Origin: Sulfobacillus sp.
Lineage (GTDB): Bacteria; Bacillota; Sulfobacillia; Sulfobacillales; Sulfobacillaceae
Length of the DNA: 64,000 nt
Assembly (NCBI GenBank): GCA_027343695.1
Contig: DAHWKJ010000049.1
Span: forward strand, 1-64,000
Direction: 5' to 3'
The translations under genes were made by a program, and so were the position numbers. Shown piece by piece: positions 8,321 through 17,329 of this stretch. The notes beneath the pieces were generated by a model, which did not search any database, was not told where the DNA came from, and saw only the letters and a list, made by a program, of their open reading frames with translations. Numbering within the stretch: position 1 is the stretch's first letter; each line of letters opens with the position of its first letter.

Positions 8321-8758
8321 ATGATGACATTGACGGTGAGTTCCCACGGTGTGGGCGTAACGACTCAACATAGGGTAGCCGATGGGCTGGAGACTACGAC
8401 CACCGAGCGCATGCCCGGGAACCCGACCGAGGCTTTAAATCCGATGGAAACCATTCTCGCAGCCCTTAATGGCTGCATCGGGGTGGTCGCCTCGATGGTC
8501 GCGCGCCAGCATGGCTGGGGACTTCAAGAGATCCAAATACGGAGTCGGGGATCTTTCGATCCCCGGGCTGTGATGGGTGAAACCAATGAGGGCACGACGT
8601 TTGAACGCATTGTGACCGAGGTGAGTGTGAAGGGCACCTTAAGTGCCCATGAAGTCACCCTGTTGGCGAGCGAAGTGGAGCGTCGTTGCCCGGTTCAGAC
8701 CTTGTTGCGTCGGGCGGGCGTCCCCACCGAGAGCACATGGCGTGGCGCGGTGTCCTAA
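8321..8758 (+). CDS. OsmC/Ohr-family protein
   Basis: A 145-residue OsmC-like protein. The first conserved Cys sits in NPMETILAALNGCIG (about residues 40-54) and the second in RRCPVQTLLRRAG (about 122-134). Family members reduce organic or lipid hydroperoxides by these two cysteines, and a subgroup is linked to sulfur-carrier metabolism. GAGGAGGT (8306-8313) lies 7 bp before the first of two adjacent ATG codons. It is followed by a DsrE-family gene, which points to sulfane-sulfur or thiol handling rather than a plain peroxide defence. Confidence 0.85.
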   Translation: MMTLTVSSHGVGVTTQHRVADGLETTTTERMPGNPTEALNPMETILAALNGCIGVVASMVARQHGWGLQEIQIRSRGSFDPRAVMGETNEGTTFERIVTEVSVKGTLSAHEVTLLASEVERRCPVQTLLRRAGVPTESTWRGAVS

Positions 8759-8835
8759 TTTCGGGAGATTTTTTCAACCGGAGGAGGGGGCTGTGGCAGC
8801 GGAATGGCCTATAAATTATTGAGGAGTTTTGAGCG

Positions 8836-9195
8836 ATGACGGAAAGATTTCTTATTAACGCGACGCATGGGATAGACGACCCGGACCGTGCCACGATAGC
8901 CCTCGTGATGGCTAACGCCGCCTTGACGCTCGGGAAAGAAGCCGTCCTATTGCTGGTCAGTGAGGGCGCGCGGCTCGGAGTGGGGGAGGTCGTGGATGCA
9001 ATCCACGAGAGCGGGTTTCCCAGTTTACGCGAATTGCTCGAACAGTACTTAGAGTCCGGCGGTCAGGTGTGGGCTTGTTCTCCCTGTGTCGTTAAACGAG
9101 GTCTAGAAAAAGATATGGATCCGCGTATTACTTTGACCGGAGCCGTGGCTGCACTGGCATGGGTCGCCGAGAACGGCACGAGCCTGTCGTTTTAA
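8836..9195 (+). CDS. DsrE/DsrF-family sulfur-relay-like protein
   Basis: A 119-residue protein with the DsrE-like Rossmann-type layout (FLINATHGIDDPDRATIAL at the start, GKEAVLLLVSEGARLG, then ACSPCVVKRGL near residue 80). The Cys of the CSPC motif is in the place used by DsrE/TusD proteins to carry a persulfide. It probably takes part in intracellular sulfur transfer, which suits a sulfur-oxidising lifestyle. GAGGAG precedes the ATG by about 9 bp. Its stop codon shares the bases TTAA (9192-9195) with the stop of the convergent minus-strand gene. Confidence 0.75.
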   Translation: MTERFLINATHGIDDPDRATIALVMANAALTLGKEAVLLLVSEGARLGVGEVVDAIHESGFPSLRELLEQYLESGGQVWACSPCVVKRGLEKDMDPRITLTGAVAALAWVAENGTSLSF

Positions 9196-10670
9196 TGGGC
9201 ATGTTTCAGCATTTGTAAGAGGATCGGGAAAGCGTTGCCGATTCCACGGGTTTCAATTTGATACAGTTGGCCGCGGTACCGGATTTCGAGGACGGTGCGC
9301 GGTCCACTTTTTGTAAAATTCGTTTGCGCATAGATAGCTTCTCCCTGGAGCGTGACCCAATCAGCGACGGATGTGCTCGACTGGGCGGCTTTGTCGACTT
9401 GGGCCCAGTAGGCAGCAGGCGTTTCGGCAGGAACGGTCTCGCTGGGTAACGCGGTGGATACCAAGTCACCACCGGTTACCGTCAAAAAGGGCGTACTCAT
9501 CGGGTCGACGGTTGTGGTACCAATCGGCGCGACGGTCCGAGTCCAACTTACAGAGTACCCGCCTGGGTTAAACTGGCTGGAAACCGTGGCATAAAACCCG
9601 GTATACGGGGAATGCCAGACCCTAGGCAATAACACTGGAATGCTAACCCTGAGCGCGGGCTCCGGTAAGATTACGGCAACACCCGGTTGTTTCGGTGTGC
9701 CACGAATGGGTCTGACGGGAACCGTGGACCACCGAACCTTCGTGAGATAACGAGGCTTATGCGTCAGTGCGTCAGGGTGGGCAGTAAATACCCAGGTGCT
9801 GAGCGTCGGGGTCCCACGGGCATTCTTTTGCAAGGCATGGTAGACCAAGGAAAAAGCTTCGGGCTTGGTGAGCGTCGTGTGCGTCATGGTGCGGGCAAGC
9901 CACACGAGTTCACTTGGGGGAATCGTCTTGTCTTGGATGAGGATGGTGTAGGTCAAGGCCCCTGTTTTCCAGGTGATAGCGCTTCCGGCATGGGTTAATC
10001 CATCTTGTCGTTTTAGTTGTAACGCGTTCCACAGTTGAAAGTGTAGACTGCGTTGTGTGACAGCGGTTCCTCCCACCAAAAAAGGATGGCGACTGGCCGC
10101 AATGACCAGCCATGGGTGTGGCGAGGCATCAATGGTGGCAATGGTCGCACGTTGACTAATATCGGATGCCACCCGGACCGGAGCATCCTGACTACTGATG
10201 GCAATCCAATACACCGTGTGGGAGGTGGTTGGCCGGGGGATTAAACCTTGGGGCACGGGTCCGGTACCTGCCCGCACGATGGGGACTACTCGCGGGCCTG
10301 CGGTTTTGAACGAGGCGACCTGGCTAAAGGGCAGAAAGGTCGGCACGTGAATCGAGCGGACATGGTGCTGGGTGAGATAGGGGACAGCGAGATTAAGAGC
10401 ACTCGCAGTGCCAATAAAGAGAGGGCCGGCGCTGGGCGTGGTATTGGTCGGACTCAAACTATAACCGACTCCGGCCGCGACGACTCCGACCGCTAGGGCC
10501 CAAGAGGCATAGCGCAGGCGTGGCGGGGACGCTAAAGGTCGTAAGGGCTGGTGGGATTGCATGACCCGAGAGGCTAGCCCGGATAAGTCTGGGACGTCGA
10601 TAGGGTCGAGGTGGCGATGTAAACTGTCACGGATGAGATCGCCACTGAACTCTCGAGGAGACCTTTTCAT
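9192..10670 (-). CDS. Single-pass membrane protein paired with ECF sigma, putative anti-sigma
   Basis: A 492-residue protein with a cytoplasmic part of about 50 residues, one membrane helix (about 54-72) and an outside region of 420 residues rich in Thr, Ser and Pro with no domain I recognise. I place the start at ATG 10670 because it has GAGGAGGAGA upstream and overlaps the stop of the sigma gene as ATGA; the frame is open further upstream but inside that gene. Topology and coupling match the sigma/Asp-box pair at 4450, although the outside domain differs. No zinc-binding anti-sigma motif is visible. It converges on the DsrE gene and both stops use TTAA. Confidence 0.7.
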   Translation of the reverse strand: MKRSPREFSGDLIRDSLHRHLDPIDVPDLSGLASRVMQSHQPLRPLASPPRLRYASWALAVGVVAAGVGYSLSPTNTTPSAGPLFIGTASALNLAVPYLTQHHVRSIHVPTFLPFSQVASFKTAGPRVVPIVRAGTGPVPQGLIPRPTTSHTVYWIAISSQDAPVRVASDISQRATIATIDASPHPWLVIAASRHPFLVGGTAVTQRSLHFQLWNALQLKRQDGLTHAGSAITWKTGALTYTILIQDKTIPPSELVWLARTMTHTTLTKPEAFSLVYHALQKNARGTPTLSTWVFTAHPDALTHKPRYLTKVRWSTVPVRPIRGTPKQPGVAVILPEPALRVSIPVLLPRVWHSPYTGFYATVSSQFNPGGYSVSWTRTVAPIGTTTVDPMSTPFLTVTGGDLVSTALPSETVPAETPAAYWAQVDKAAQSSTSVADWVTLQGEAIYAQTNFTKSGPRTVLEIRYRGQLYQIETRGIGNAFPILLQMLKHAH

Positions 10671-11215
10671 GAATGTCTCTCCTCCTCTCTCGCCAATTTT
10701 TTTCGGATTCGAGCCAGCTTGGTTTTGAGAAAGGTGGCCGTAGTCCCCAAAATATCTGCTGCTTCTTTGAGCGGCAAGTCCTGATAATAGACCAATACCA
10801 CGGCAAGACGATCTTTGGGATTCAAGGCTTGGATCCGATACCATAGCTCATCTCGGAGATCTTCTCGGTGAGCCATCGGGTTCATCCATGCCGCAGTGCG
10901 TTCGAGGTTCCACATTTGGTCTAAGGCCTCGCTTTGCCGTTTTTGGCGGCGGCTCTCGTCAATGCAAAGACGCGCGGTCACCTTGTAAAACCAGCCGGGT
11001 GACATGAAGCACTCCGGATTCTTTTGGAGTTCCCGCCAGTACCGCACAAAACATTCTTGGACCACATCATCGACGGCATCCCGGCTGGATAACATCGCCG
11101 CGGCGAATCGATATAAAGGGGGTCCCATCCGATCGATGGTTTCCCGCAACACGTCATCATGGGGAGCCTCGACGTGATATGGATTGGCCGTAGTCGCATC
11201 CGGTCGCATCGTCAT
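10667..11215 (-). CDS. ECF-type RNA polymerase sigma factor
   Basis: A 182-residue ECF sigma factor. Region 2 spans about residues 28-90 (MGPPLYRFAAAMLSSRDAVDDVVQE with the following VRYWREL). Region 4 spans about 125-178 (LNPKDRLAVVLVYYQDLPLKEAADIL plus the recognition helix TATFLKTKLARIRKKL). AGAGGAC lies 5-6 bp before the ATG at 11215; a second ATG is two codons in. It is followed at once, with an ATGA overlap, by its membrane partner. Between this gene and the acyl-CoA ligase end at 11369 there is about 150 bp which should hold its promoter; GGGATATCCC is a palindrome in it. Confidence 0.88.
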   Translation of the reverse strand: MTMRPDATTANPYHVEAPHDDVLRETIDRMGPPLYRFAAAMLSSRDAVDDVVQECFVRYWRELQKNPECFMSPGWFYKVTARLCIDESRRQKRQSEALDQMWNLERTAAWMNPMAHREDLRDELWYRIQALNPKDRLAVVLVYYQDLPLKEAADILGTTATFLKTKLARIRKKLAREEERHS

Positions 11216-11368
11216 GGGCGGTCCTCTCTACCCAGGCCCGCACGGCCGAGGTCCTGAAGTGCCCCCAAGACCTGGAACCGGCGGTTTGACCCAGTCCTGT
11301 CATTGTTTTTATGGTAGCACTAATGGGCAGTGTCGGGATATCCCGCCTCAAAGAATGCGTTTGGGTCG

Positions 11369-12826
11369 TCATGCGCTTTGCCACGCTTCCCGCAGTACTT
11401 CTCGCAGGATTTTTCCGGTTCGGTTTTTCGGCAATACATCCATCGCGATATAGCGCACGGGCCTCTTGAAAGGACTGAGATAGCTCGTGGACAATTGGCG
11501 TAACTCCTCTTCGATGGCGCCCAGATCGTCGGTTGCGATGATCGCGATGACCTCTTCACCAAGCACCGGATTGGGATGACCGATAACCGCGCATTCACGA
11601 ACCTTGGGATGCGTTAAAAGAATATCTTCAATTTCGCCGGGAAAAATCTGCTCCCCACCGCGGTTTATTACATCTTTGACGCGCCCGTCGACATGTAAGA
11701 GACCGTGCTCGTCAAAGTGCCCTAAATCTCCGGTACGGTACCAGCCTGCGGTGATTCTGGTCTTAATCCAGGTGTTAGGTCCCCACTCCGGGTCCATCAC
11801 GCGCGGACCTTGGACTCCGATTTCCCCGAGTCCCGATGGATGTGGCAGAATTTTGACGGCGACGCCCCACGGGCGACCGACGCCACCACGGGCGCCGAGC
11901 CTATGATGGGTGGATTCTACGGTGACGGGTCCGGCCGCTTCGGAGATCCCATAACTTTGCACGATCGGGATCCCAAATCGTGTCTCCGCGGTGATGCGAA
12001 CACTCTCTGGGAGCGGAGCCGAGGCCGAACGAATGAATCGAATGCGGTGGGTTGCGGGGGGCGTGGCATCCGGATCCTTAATCAACAACGTAATGAGGGT
12101 CGGCACCAGATTAATCCAGGTGGCATCCACCCGCTCAATGAGGTCCCAGAACCCGACTCGAGATAAGCCGTTATCCACCACAAGGGGGGCGTGGGCCACG
12201 AGGCTACTCAGAACGCCTACGACCTCCGCATTCACATGAAAGAGCGGTAGCGGGCAATAGCCAATGTCGGAGGGCTTCAACTGATGCGCGTCGACCACAT
12301 GCTGTGCGGCCCCCATCAGCACGTCAAGACTGAGACCGACCGGTTTCGGGTCACCGGTGCTGCCCGAAGTGAAGAGGACAACCCCAGCGGATGCGTAGTG
12401 ATGAGAACTGGGCCGTACTAGATCGGTTGCTTCGATCATCCCGTTTGGGTGGACCAGGATCGGTGTAAAGGGTCGATCCTTCGCCAAAGGGGCTAGGTCG
12501 GCATCCAAAATGGCTGCAGAAATCGCGACGGTGGCGTGAATCCGGTCCCACTCGGCGGCCGGTGCTAGTGGGGATACCGGTACCGCGACTGCGCCCAGGT
12601 CCATAATCGTGAACCAGGCCGTAATGAAGTGTATGGGATTAGAGAGCGCCAATAGCACGCGTTGACCAGGGACTAACCGCGCTCGGTTAAGGCACGCACG
12701 ATAACGCTCGACGGTGGATAGCAACTCGTCGACACTGATCGTCTCGTCCGTTTTGCCGATGGTGATCCACGGCGTTTGACGTCTTCTGGAATCCCAGCTA
12801 TCCAATTTAGTGTTCAACCAACTCAC
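11369..12826 (-). CDS. AMP-binding acyl-CoA synthetase/ligase
   Basis: A 485-residue member of the ANL superfamily, which activates a carboxylic acid with ATP and joins it to CoA. Visible core motifs are the phosphate loop FTSGSTGDPKPV (about residue 150), SYGISEAAGPVT near 283, the hinge region GWYRTGDLG near 355, and the C-terminal Lys in PKNRTGKILRE near 472. I choose GTG 12826, which has AAGGAG 8 bp upstream; a GTG three codons earlier overlaps that site. The gene follows an MFS transporter in the same direction by about 40 bp, so the pair may import and activate one acid, for example an aromatic or short-chain acid. The exact substrate is not known. Confidence 0.85.
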   Translation of the reverse strand: MSWLNTKLDSWDSRRRQTPWITIGKTDETISVDELLSTVERYRACLNRARLVPGQRVLLALSNPIHFITAWFTIMDLGAVAVPVSPLAPAAEWDRIHATVAISAAILDADLAPLAKDRPFTPILVHPNGMIEATDLVRPSSHHYASAGVVLFTSGSTGDPKPVGLSLDVLMGAAQHVVDAHQLKPSDIGYCPLPLFHVNAEVVGVLSSLVAHAPLVVDNGLSRVGFWDLIERVDATWINLVPTLITLLIKDPDATPPATHRIRFIRSASAPLPESVRITAETRFGIPIVQSYGISEAAGPVTVESTHHRLGARGGVGRPWGVAVKILPHPSGLGEIGVQGPRVMDPEWGPNTWIKTRITAGWYRTGDLGHFDEHGLLHVDGRVKDVINRGGEQIFPGEIEDILLTHPKVRECAVIGHPNPVLGEEVIAIIATDDLGAIEEELRQLSTSYLSPFKRPVRYIAMDVLPKNRTGKILREVLREAWQSA

Positions 12827-12869
12827 ATGGTGCACTCCTTAATCGATAATGTGGTCCTACGGCCGTAAA

Positions 12870-14201
12870 TCATGAGGTCAGGGCCGATAACGGCCGTGGT
12901 GCAACGGCATACTCTTCTAACGGCAGCCCCTGCGTTTCTTGTCCCATGAGGCCGACGGCGAGGGCGCCAAGCCCCGCAATCGCAGCGATGAGTTCAAAGC
13001 TCCGGGATGCGCCGGCGTCGGCCAAAATTAATGCCATCAAATAGGGGGCTAGAGCCCCACCGATGAGGCGCCCCACGCCTTCAGTAAAAGCGACGCCCTT
13101 GCCACGGAGCGTAGTGGGGTATTGCTCTGCGGTGAAGACTTTGATGGCGGGGTCCACTGAAATGCCAAAGAACGCTAGACTGACCCCTAACAAGACAATC
13201 ACCGAAAATCCCTGGACGAACGGAAATGCCAAGGCCGAAAGACCTCCTAAAACACTGAACGCCACAATGACGATTTTGCGACCCCAACGTTCCACCAAGT
13301 ACGCTTCAAGAAACTTACCGGGGATGGAAGCGGCCATAATAACACTCGCAAAGAGTTCTGCGTTGTGGCTAGAAAATCCTTCGCGTACTAAAATCGAGGG
13401 CATGTAACTCATGATCGCATAAAACATGAAAAGAATCGACGGAAAAGAGATCCACAACATCACGGTGCGCTTTAAATAGGGTGTTGTAAAGATTTGTTGA
13501 AAAGGCTCTTGGTGTCCCGGAATGGCCTTCGATACGTGAAGGCCGCCCATAATCTTTTCGGCTTCGGCGACACGCCCTTTGGTCATCAGCCAGCGCGGTG
13601 ACTCAGGAAGCCACTTGGCTAGGGCCCATGCAAAAATCAGTCCTAAGCCGGCGCCGAAAAAGAGGATGCGCCAGCCGACAGAATAGCCTAATGCGGGGAG
13701 GGCCCACGAAGCCACTAACGGGGGGACAAAGTATCCGACGGACAAAAACGCGTCGAGGATTCCGGCCACCATTCCACGGCGCCGCTTTGGACTCAGTTCT
13801 GACAACAGCGTGTACGGGATGGGAAACATGGCACCCAAACCAATTCCGGCGATTCCACGCAAAAGGGCTAAGATCTGCCACGACCCGGCTAACCCCGTCA
13901 CGACGGTGACGATGGAATAAAAGATGAGAGAGACAATCATGACCCGTTTTCTCCCATAACGATCAATCAGAAAGCCGGCTGGAATCACGCCGATGACAAT
14001 GCCGATGGTGGAAGAAATAGCCAAGAGCCCGGTTTCTTGGGCTGTGAGTTGCCATACATGATGCAGGGGAACCAAAGCGGCCCCCATGATGCCGATATCA
14101 TAGGCTTCTATAAGCCAAGCCATCGCGGCCAATCCCAGCCAAAGCCAGTGCTGAGGGTTAAGACGCCTATCGTCAAAGGATGTGTTGATGCTCATCGCCA
14201 C
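12870..14201 (-). CDS. MFS metabolite:H+ symporter
   Basis: A 443-residue, 12-helix MFS carrier of the sugar-porter/aromatic-acid type. It has the loop 2-3 motif DRYGRKRVM near residue 80, PESPRWLMTKGR at the end of helix 6, and a matching VERWGRKIVI in the second half. Family members import sugars, aromatic acids or carboxylates with protons. The GTG start has AGGAGGAAC 5 bp upstream. The acyl-CoA ligase next downstream suggests a carboxylic acid substrate. An 11-bp inverted repeat and a TATATA element lie in its upstream region. Confidence 0.85.
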   Translation of the reverse strand: MAMSINTSFDDRRLNPQHWLWLGLAAMAWLIEAYDIGIMGAALVPLHHVWQLTAQETGLLAISSTIGIVIGVIPAGFLIDRYGRKRVMIVSLIFYSIVTVVTGLAGSWQILALLRGIAGIGLGAMFPIPYTLLSELSPKRRRGMVAGILDAFLSVGYFVPPLVASWALPALGYSVGWRILFFGAGLGLIFAWALAKWLPESPRWLMTKGRVAEAEKIMGGLHVSKAIPGHQEPFQQIFTTPYLKRTVMLWISFPSILFMFYAIMSYMPSILVREGFSSHNAELFASVIMAASIPGKFLEAYLVERWGRKIVIVAFSVLGGLSALAFPFVQGFSVIVLLGVSLAFFGISVDPAIKVFTAEQYPTTLRGKGVAFTEGVGRLIGGALAPYLMALILADAGASRSFELIAAIAGLGALAVGLMGQETQGLPLEEYAVAPRPLSALTS

Positions 14202-14249
14202 GATCGGTTCCTCCTACCATCGTTGTACTCGTATATAGACCAAACGCGG

Positions 14250-14278
14250 GGCAGGGGTGAGTGGTAATCACCCCTGCC
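14250..14278. repeat. Perfect 11-bp inverted repeat upstream of the MFS/ligase operon
   Basis: GGCAGGGGTGA (14250-14260) and TCACCCCTGCC (14268-14278) are exact inverted copies around a 7-base loop. The run of A that follows on the + strand is on the wrong side for a terminator in either direction of known genes. On the minus strand a TATATA (14237-14232) lies 17-18 bp downstream, so the repeat overlaps the expected -35 of the MFS promoter and may be an operator. Confidence 0.45.
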
Positions 14279-14304
14279 AAAAAAACTCGAGGAGGTCATC
14301 GCGA

Positions 14305-14421
14305 ATGGAGGGATTTGCCATGAAGGCTACGGTCGATGCGATAACCACTGGCATTCGGTCCCAATGGATGACCCACCGTCTGGAGAACGGCAGCAGGCGT
14401 CGACTTGATCAAGGCCTCTAA
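14305..14421 (+). CDS. Possible very short ORF (38 residues)
   Basis: In the stretch 14202-14633, which holds no larger gene, an ATG at 14305 has CGAGGAGGT (14288-14296) 8 bp upstream and opens a frame of 38 codons ending at TAA 14421. The peptide starts MEGFAMKATVDAITTG and matches nothing I know. It might be a leader peptide, the stub of a deleted gene, or chance. Only the ribosome site supports it. Confidence 0.2.
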   Translation: MEGFAMKATVDAITTGIRSQWMTHRLENGSRRRLDQGL

Positions 14422-14633
14422 GGCCAACTGCCATTAACCGGATTTCGGGCCTTGGGAAACGTTTAGGGATCGGGTCTTTCACTCGACTCCTCCTGGAAAA
14501 GGGTCTGGATACCGGTGAGGGGGAGTTGTATTGCGCCCAGGGGATAACTACCAGGATTTCTGCCCTTGGCAATCCCCTACAGTTTTGGTAATATATTTTG
14601 CTTCGACAAAAATGTGAAGGGGGTTATCCTTCG

Positions 14634-16493
14634 GTGTCGGATCAATCCGGTGATTCTGCTATCGAGCAGAATATTTTTGATGCGTGGATTGCATGGGCCC
14701 AACGAGAGTTGCCGCGTCGTCGTGATAGTGCTGACCGTGCGTATAAAAGAGCGGTGCAGGCAAGAAAAGATGAAGTGCTCTGGCAGCATGCAGAAATAAT
14801 GGAACGGAGTCACCAGCAATTACACGATATGTGGGGACGGCGGGATCCCTACTTCGCCCGGGTCCGGGGGCAGATGCAGGATGGAGACGGAGAGATCTTT
14901 GAGGTCGATCTCCGGGTCCACCGATACCACCGCTCGGAAGTGTTCCCTCTAGACAACCGTGAAGAAATGGTGGACATCAGTCACTTGGCGCCGTTGGCGG
15001 ATTTGGTGCGGAATCCTGCTCAAAAAGACCTGACGATTACTGTCCGCGATAAAGATTTTTACCAGTGGCCTGAGGATCGCAACGTCTCTAAGGTTCGAGT
15101 CCTAGACTGTGTGGTCGAAGATATTGAACTGGAAGACAATCGAGTGGTCCGCATGGCTCCGCGTTACGGCGTAATTTTTGAGGATCGGGTCCGGCGCCGA
15201 TTGCAACAATCAGCCGAACCGGCGCTTGATGTGTTAGCCGATGTGTTGGACCGGGAGCAAAACGCGATTATCAATCATCGAGATCCCAGCATTCGCCTCA
15301 TTATTTTGGATGGGCCAGCCGGGACCGGTAAGACGGTGGTGGCTGCCCACCGAATCGCTGTAGCCGCTCCACCGGATAGCCCTGGTATCTACCTCACCCC
15401 CACGTCGACGTTGCGCGATTATGTTCAGCCCGTACTACCGCGGCTGGGATTAGAGCGCCAACGGGCGCGGGCGTTGAGCCTGGTGGACCTGGCGACTATG
15501 ATGTGGCCTGAATTTCCGTGGTCTTCCGGTCTCAACAGCATGGTGCCGGATTCTCCATGGGATAAGGCGGCTTGGACCCAAGCGTTTACCACCCACCGGG
15601 GCGGATCATCGACACGAGACTGGATAGGCACCTATCGACAAGCAGCCAGGGACCTGGGGTATATTCCAGAAGGTCAGTTTGGCATGCTGGATGTGGCGCC
15701 GCTACTGTGGATGGGAGCGTGGGCGCGCCGTCCCCGACCCCAACCGGATCCCGAATGGATCATCATTGATGAAGCGCAAGCGATTCCAAAACTTGCCTAT
15801 GAAGCCATCGCGGAGTGGATGAGTCCATCCGTGTCGTGGATCTTGGCCGGTGATCTGATGCAGCAAGGAAACCAACATGAACTGGGTGAATGGGATGCGA
15901 TTCAACAGGCGTTGAAGATTGGGCCGAAGCAGGTGGCACACTTATGGCTGCGGTTCAGTTATCGGATTCCGCCAAAAATTCATATGGCGGCCGAACGCCT
16001 ACGCATGGCGGTTCGACCCGATGCTCGGGGTAGTGAGAGCGTCTCGTGGCATTCCCATGCCGGGGAAGTTGGGGTGAGTCTGGTCTCCAAAGATCAATAC
16101 GCCCAAGCGGTGAAGATGGTATTGAACGGATGGGCCCAAAAGGGAATTGTCGCGACCGCGATTTTAGTACCCGGTCCGGATCGGATTCCGGTTTGGGACA
16201 CCCTCTTACGCGATGCGGGATTCACGAGTCAAGTCTTAACGGCCGGAGATGGGTACCGGGGGGGACTAGTACTGACCACGTTAGACGCGGTGCGAGGCCT
16301 CGAATTTGATGGCGTCCTGTTGCTCGAGGTGGACGACCAGGCTTATCCGAAGACCGCAAGAGGCGCTAGGAACCTCTATACCGCCATGACGCGCGCTCGT
16401 AGGGCGGTCCACTTGTTTGCCGCAGAGCCGCCTCATGGGGTGCCATCGTCATGGCTTAGTGTCATCGAACAGGAGCCGGTCGCTAAGAAATGA
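14634..16493 (+). CDS. HelD/UvrD-like superfamily 1 helicase
   Basis: A 619-residue SF1 helicase-type ATPase. Walker A GPAGTGKT starts near residue 227, Walker B is IIDEAQA near 380, motif III is LAGDLMQQG, and the C-terminal motifs are TTLDAVRGLEFDGVLLLE and YTAMTRARRAVHLF. The first 90 residues are charged and helical, followed by a beta-rich part, as in HelD, the factor that frees stalled RNA polymerase. It is shorter than classical HelD (about 770), so the secondary-channel arm may be reduced. I place the start at GTG 14634, 10 bp after AAGGGGG; a TTG at 14598 is in frame without a site. It overlaps the convergent SDR gene by 11 bp. Confidence 0.75.
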   Translation: MSDQSGDSAIEQNIFDAWIAWAQRELPRRRDSADRAYKRAVQARKDEVLWQHAEIMERSHQQLHDMWGRRDPYFARVRGQMQDGDGEIFEVDLRVHRYHRSEVFPLDNREEMVDISHLAPLADLVRNPAQKDLTITVRDKDFYQWPEDRNVSKVRVLDCVVEDIELEDNRVVRMAPRYGVIFEDRVRRRLQQSAEPALDVLADVLDREQNAIINHRDPSIRLIILDGPAGTGKTVVAAHRIAVAAPPDSPGIYLTPTSTLRDYVQPVLPRLGLERQRARALSLVDLATMMWPEFPWSSGLNSMVPDSPWDKAAWTQAFTTHRGGSSTRDWIGTYRQAARDLGYIPEGQFGMLDVAPLLWMGAWARRPRPQPDPEWIIIDEAQAIPKLAYEAIAEWMSPSVSWILAGDLMQQGNQHELGEWDAIQQALKIGPKQVAHLWLRFSYRIPPKIHMAAERLRMAVRPDARGSESVSWHSHAGEVGVSLVSKDQYAQAVKMVLNGWAQKGIVATAILVPGPDRIPVWDTLLRDAGFTSQVLTAGDGYRGGLVLTTLDAVRGLEFDGVLLLEVDDQAYPKTARGARNLYTAMTRARRAVHLFAAEPPHGVPSSWLSVIEQEPVAKK

Positions 16494-17232
16494 GTCCCTT
16501 GCCCCCGTCGACTAAAAGAGTTTGACCGGTGACGAACCGGGCCTGGCTGGACAGGAAAAACGCGACGACCGGAGCGATATCCTCGGGTTCACCCCAACGC
16601 CCGAGCGGGGTCTCGCCGATCACTTGCTGAAAGAAGTCTCGGTCCTCCCAGCCGCCCTGGTTCATTTCGGTGCGAACGAATCCTGGGGCGACCGCATTAA
16701 CGCGAATGTGTGGGGCCAGTTCAATGGCTAATGAACGCGTCAGATGCATGAGGCCGGCTTTGCTGGCTTGGTAAGGATGGGCCCCGCTGCTAGAAGACAG
16801 CGCCATGATTGACACAATATTGACGACCGATGGATTCGGCGCTTTTTCAAGCCATGGCAACAGTGCTTGAATGAGGAAAAATGGGGATTGCAAATTGGTC
16901 ATCATGACGGTTTGCCAGTCGTGGGTCGTCGTCTCCTTCAAGTCAAACCCCTGATAAATCCCGGCATTGTTGACTAGACCGTCTAGGTGGGTCAAATCGG
17001 CGATACCAGCGACCGCTTGGGCGAGCATCGCGGGGCCTTCATCCTCGGCTAGATTGGCCTGTAAGATGGTGGCTTGGCCACCCAGGCTTCTAATCTTAGC
17101 GGCTGTGGATTCTACCGCGGTTCGATTATGGGCATAGTGCAACAGGAGATGCGTGTCATTGGTAGCGAGACCGATGGCAATGGCCCGGCCAATGCCGCGC
17201 GAAGCTCCGGTGATGAGAATGGTATGAGACAT
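16483..17232 (-). CDS. Short-chain dehydrogenase/reductase (FabG-like)
   Basis: A 249-residue classical SDR. The cofactor motif TGASRGIGR is at residues 8-16, NNAG near 89, the catalytic Ser in SIMALSSSSGAHPYQASK with Tyr and Lys of the YxxxK motif near 155, and a typical C-terminal end FVTGQTLLVDGGKG. It is an NAD(P)-dependent oxidoreductase; FabG-type 3-oxoacyl reductases look the same, but lone genes like this often have other substrates. AAGGGAGC precedes the ATG by 8 bp. It is divergent from the MarR operon and its 3' end overlaps the helicase gene by 11 bp. Confidence 0.85.
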   Translation of the reverse strand: MSHTILITGASRGIGRAIAIGLATNDTHLLLHYAHNRTAVESTAAKIRSLGGQATILQANLAEDEGPAMLAQAVAGIADLTHLDGLVNNAGIYQGFDLKETTTHDWQTVMMTNLQSPFFLIQALLPWLEKAPNPSVVNIVSIMALSSSSGAHPYQASKAGLMHLTRSLAIELAPHIRVNAVAPGFVRTEMNQGGWEDRDFFQQVIGETPLGRWGEPEDIAPVVAFFLSSQARFVTGQTLLVDGGKGLIS

Positions 17233-17329
17233 CCAATCAAGCTCCCTTCGTCAACGGGCTGGCCGATATACACCAGACCCTATTGGTAGTATAGCCGCTG
17301 GGAGACGTTTGGGTCATCCTCAACAGCTA

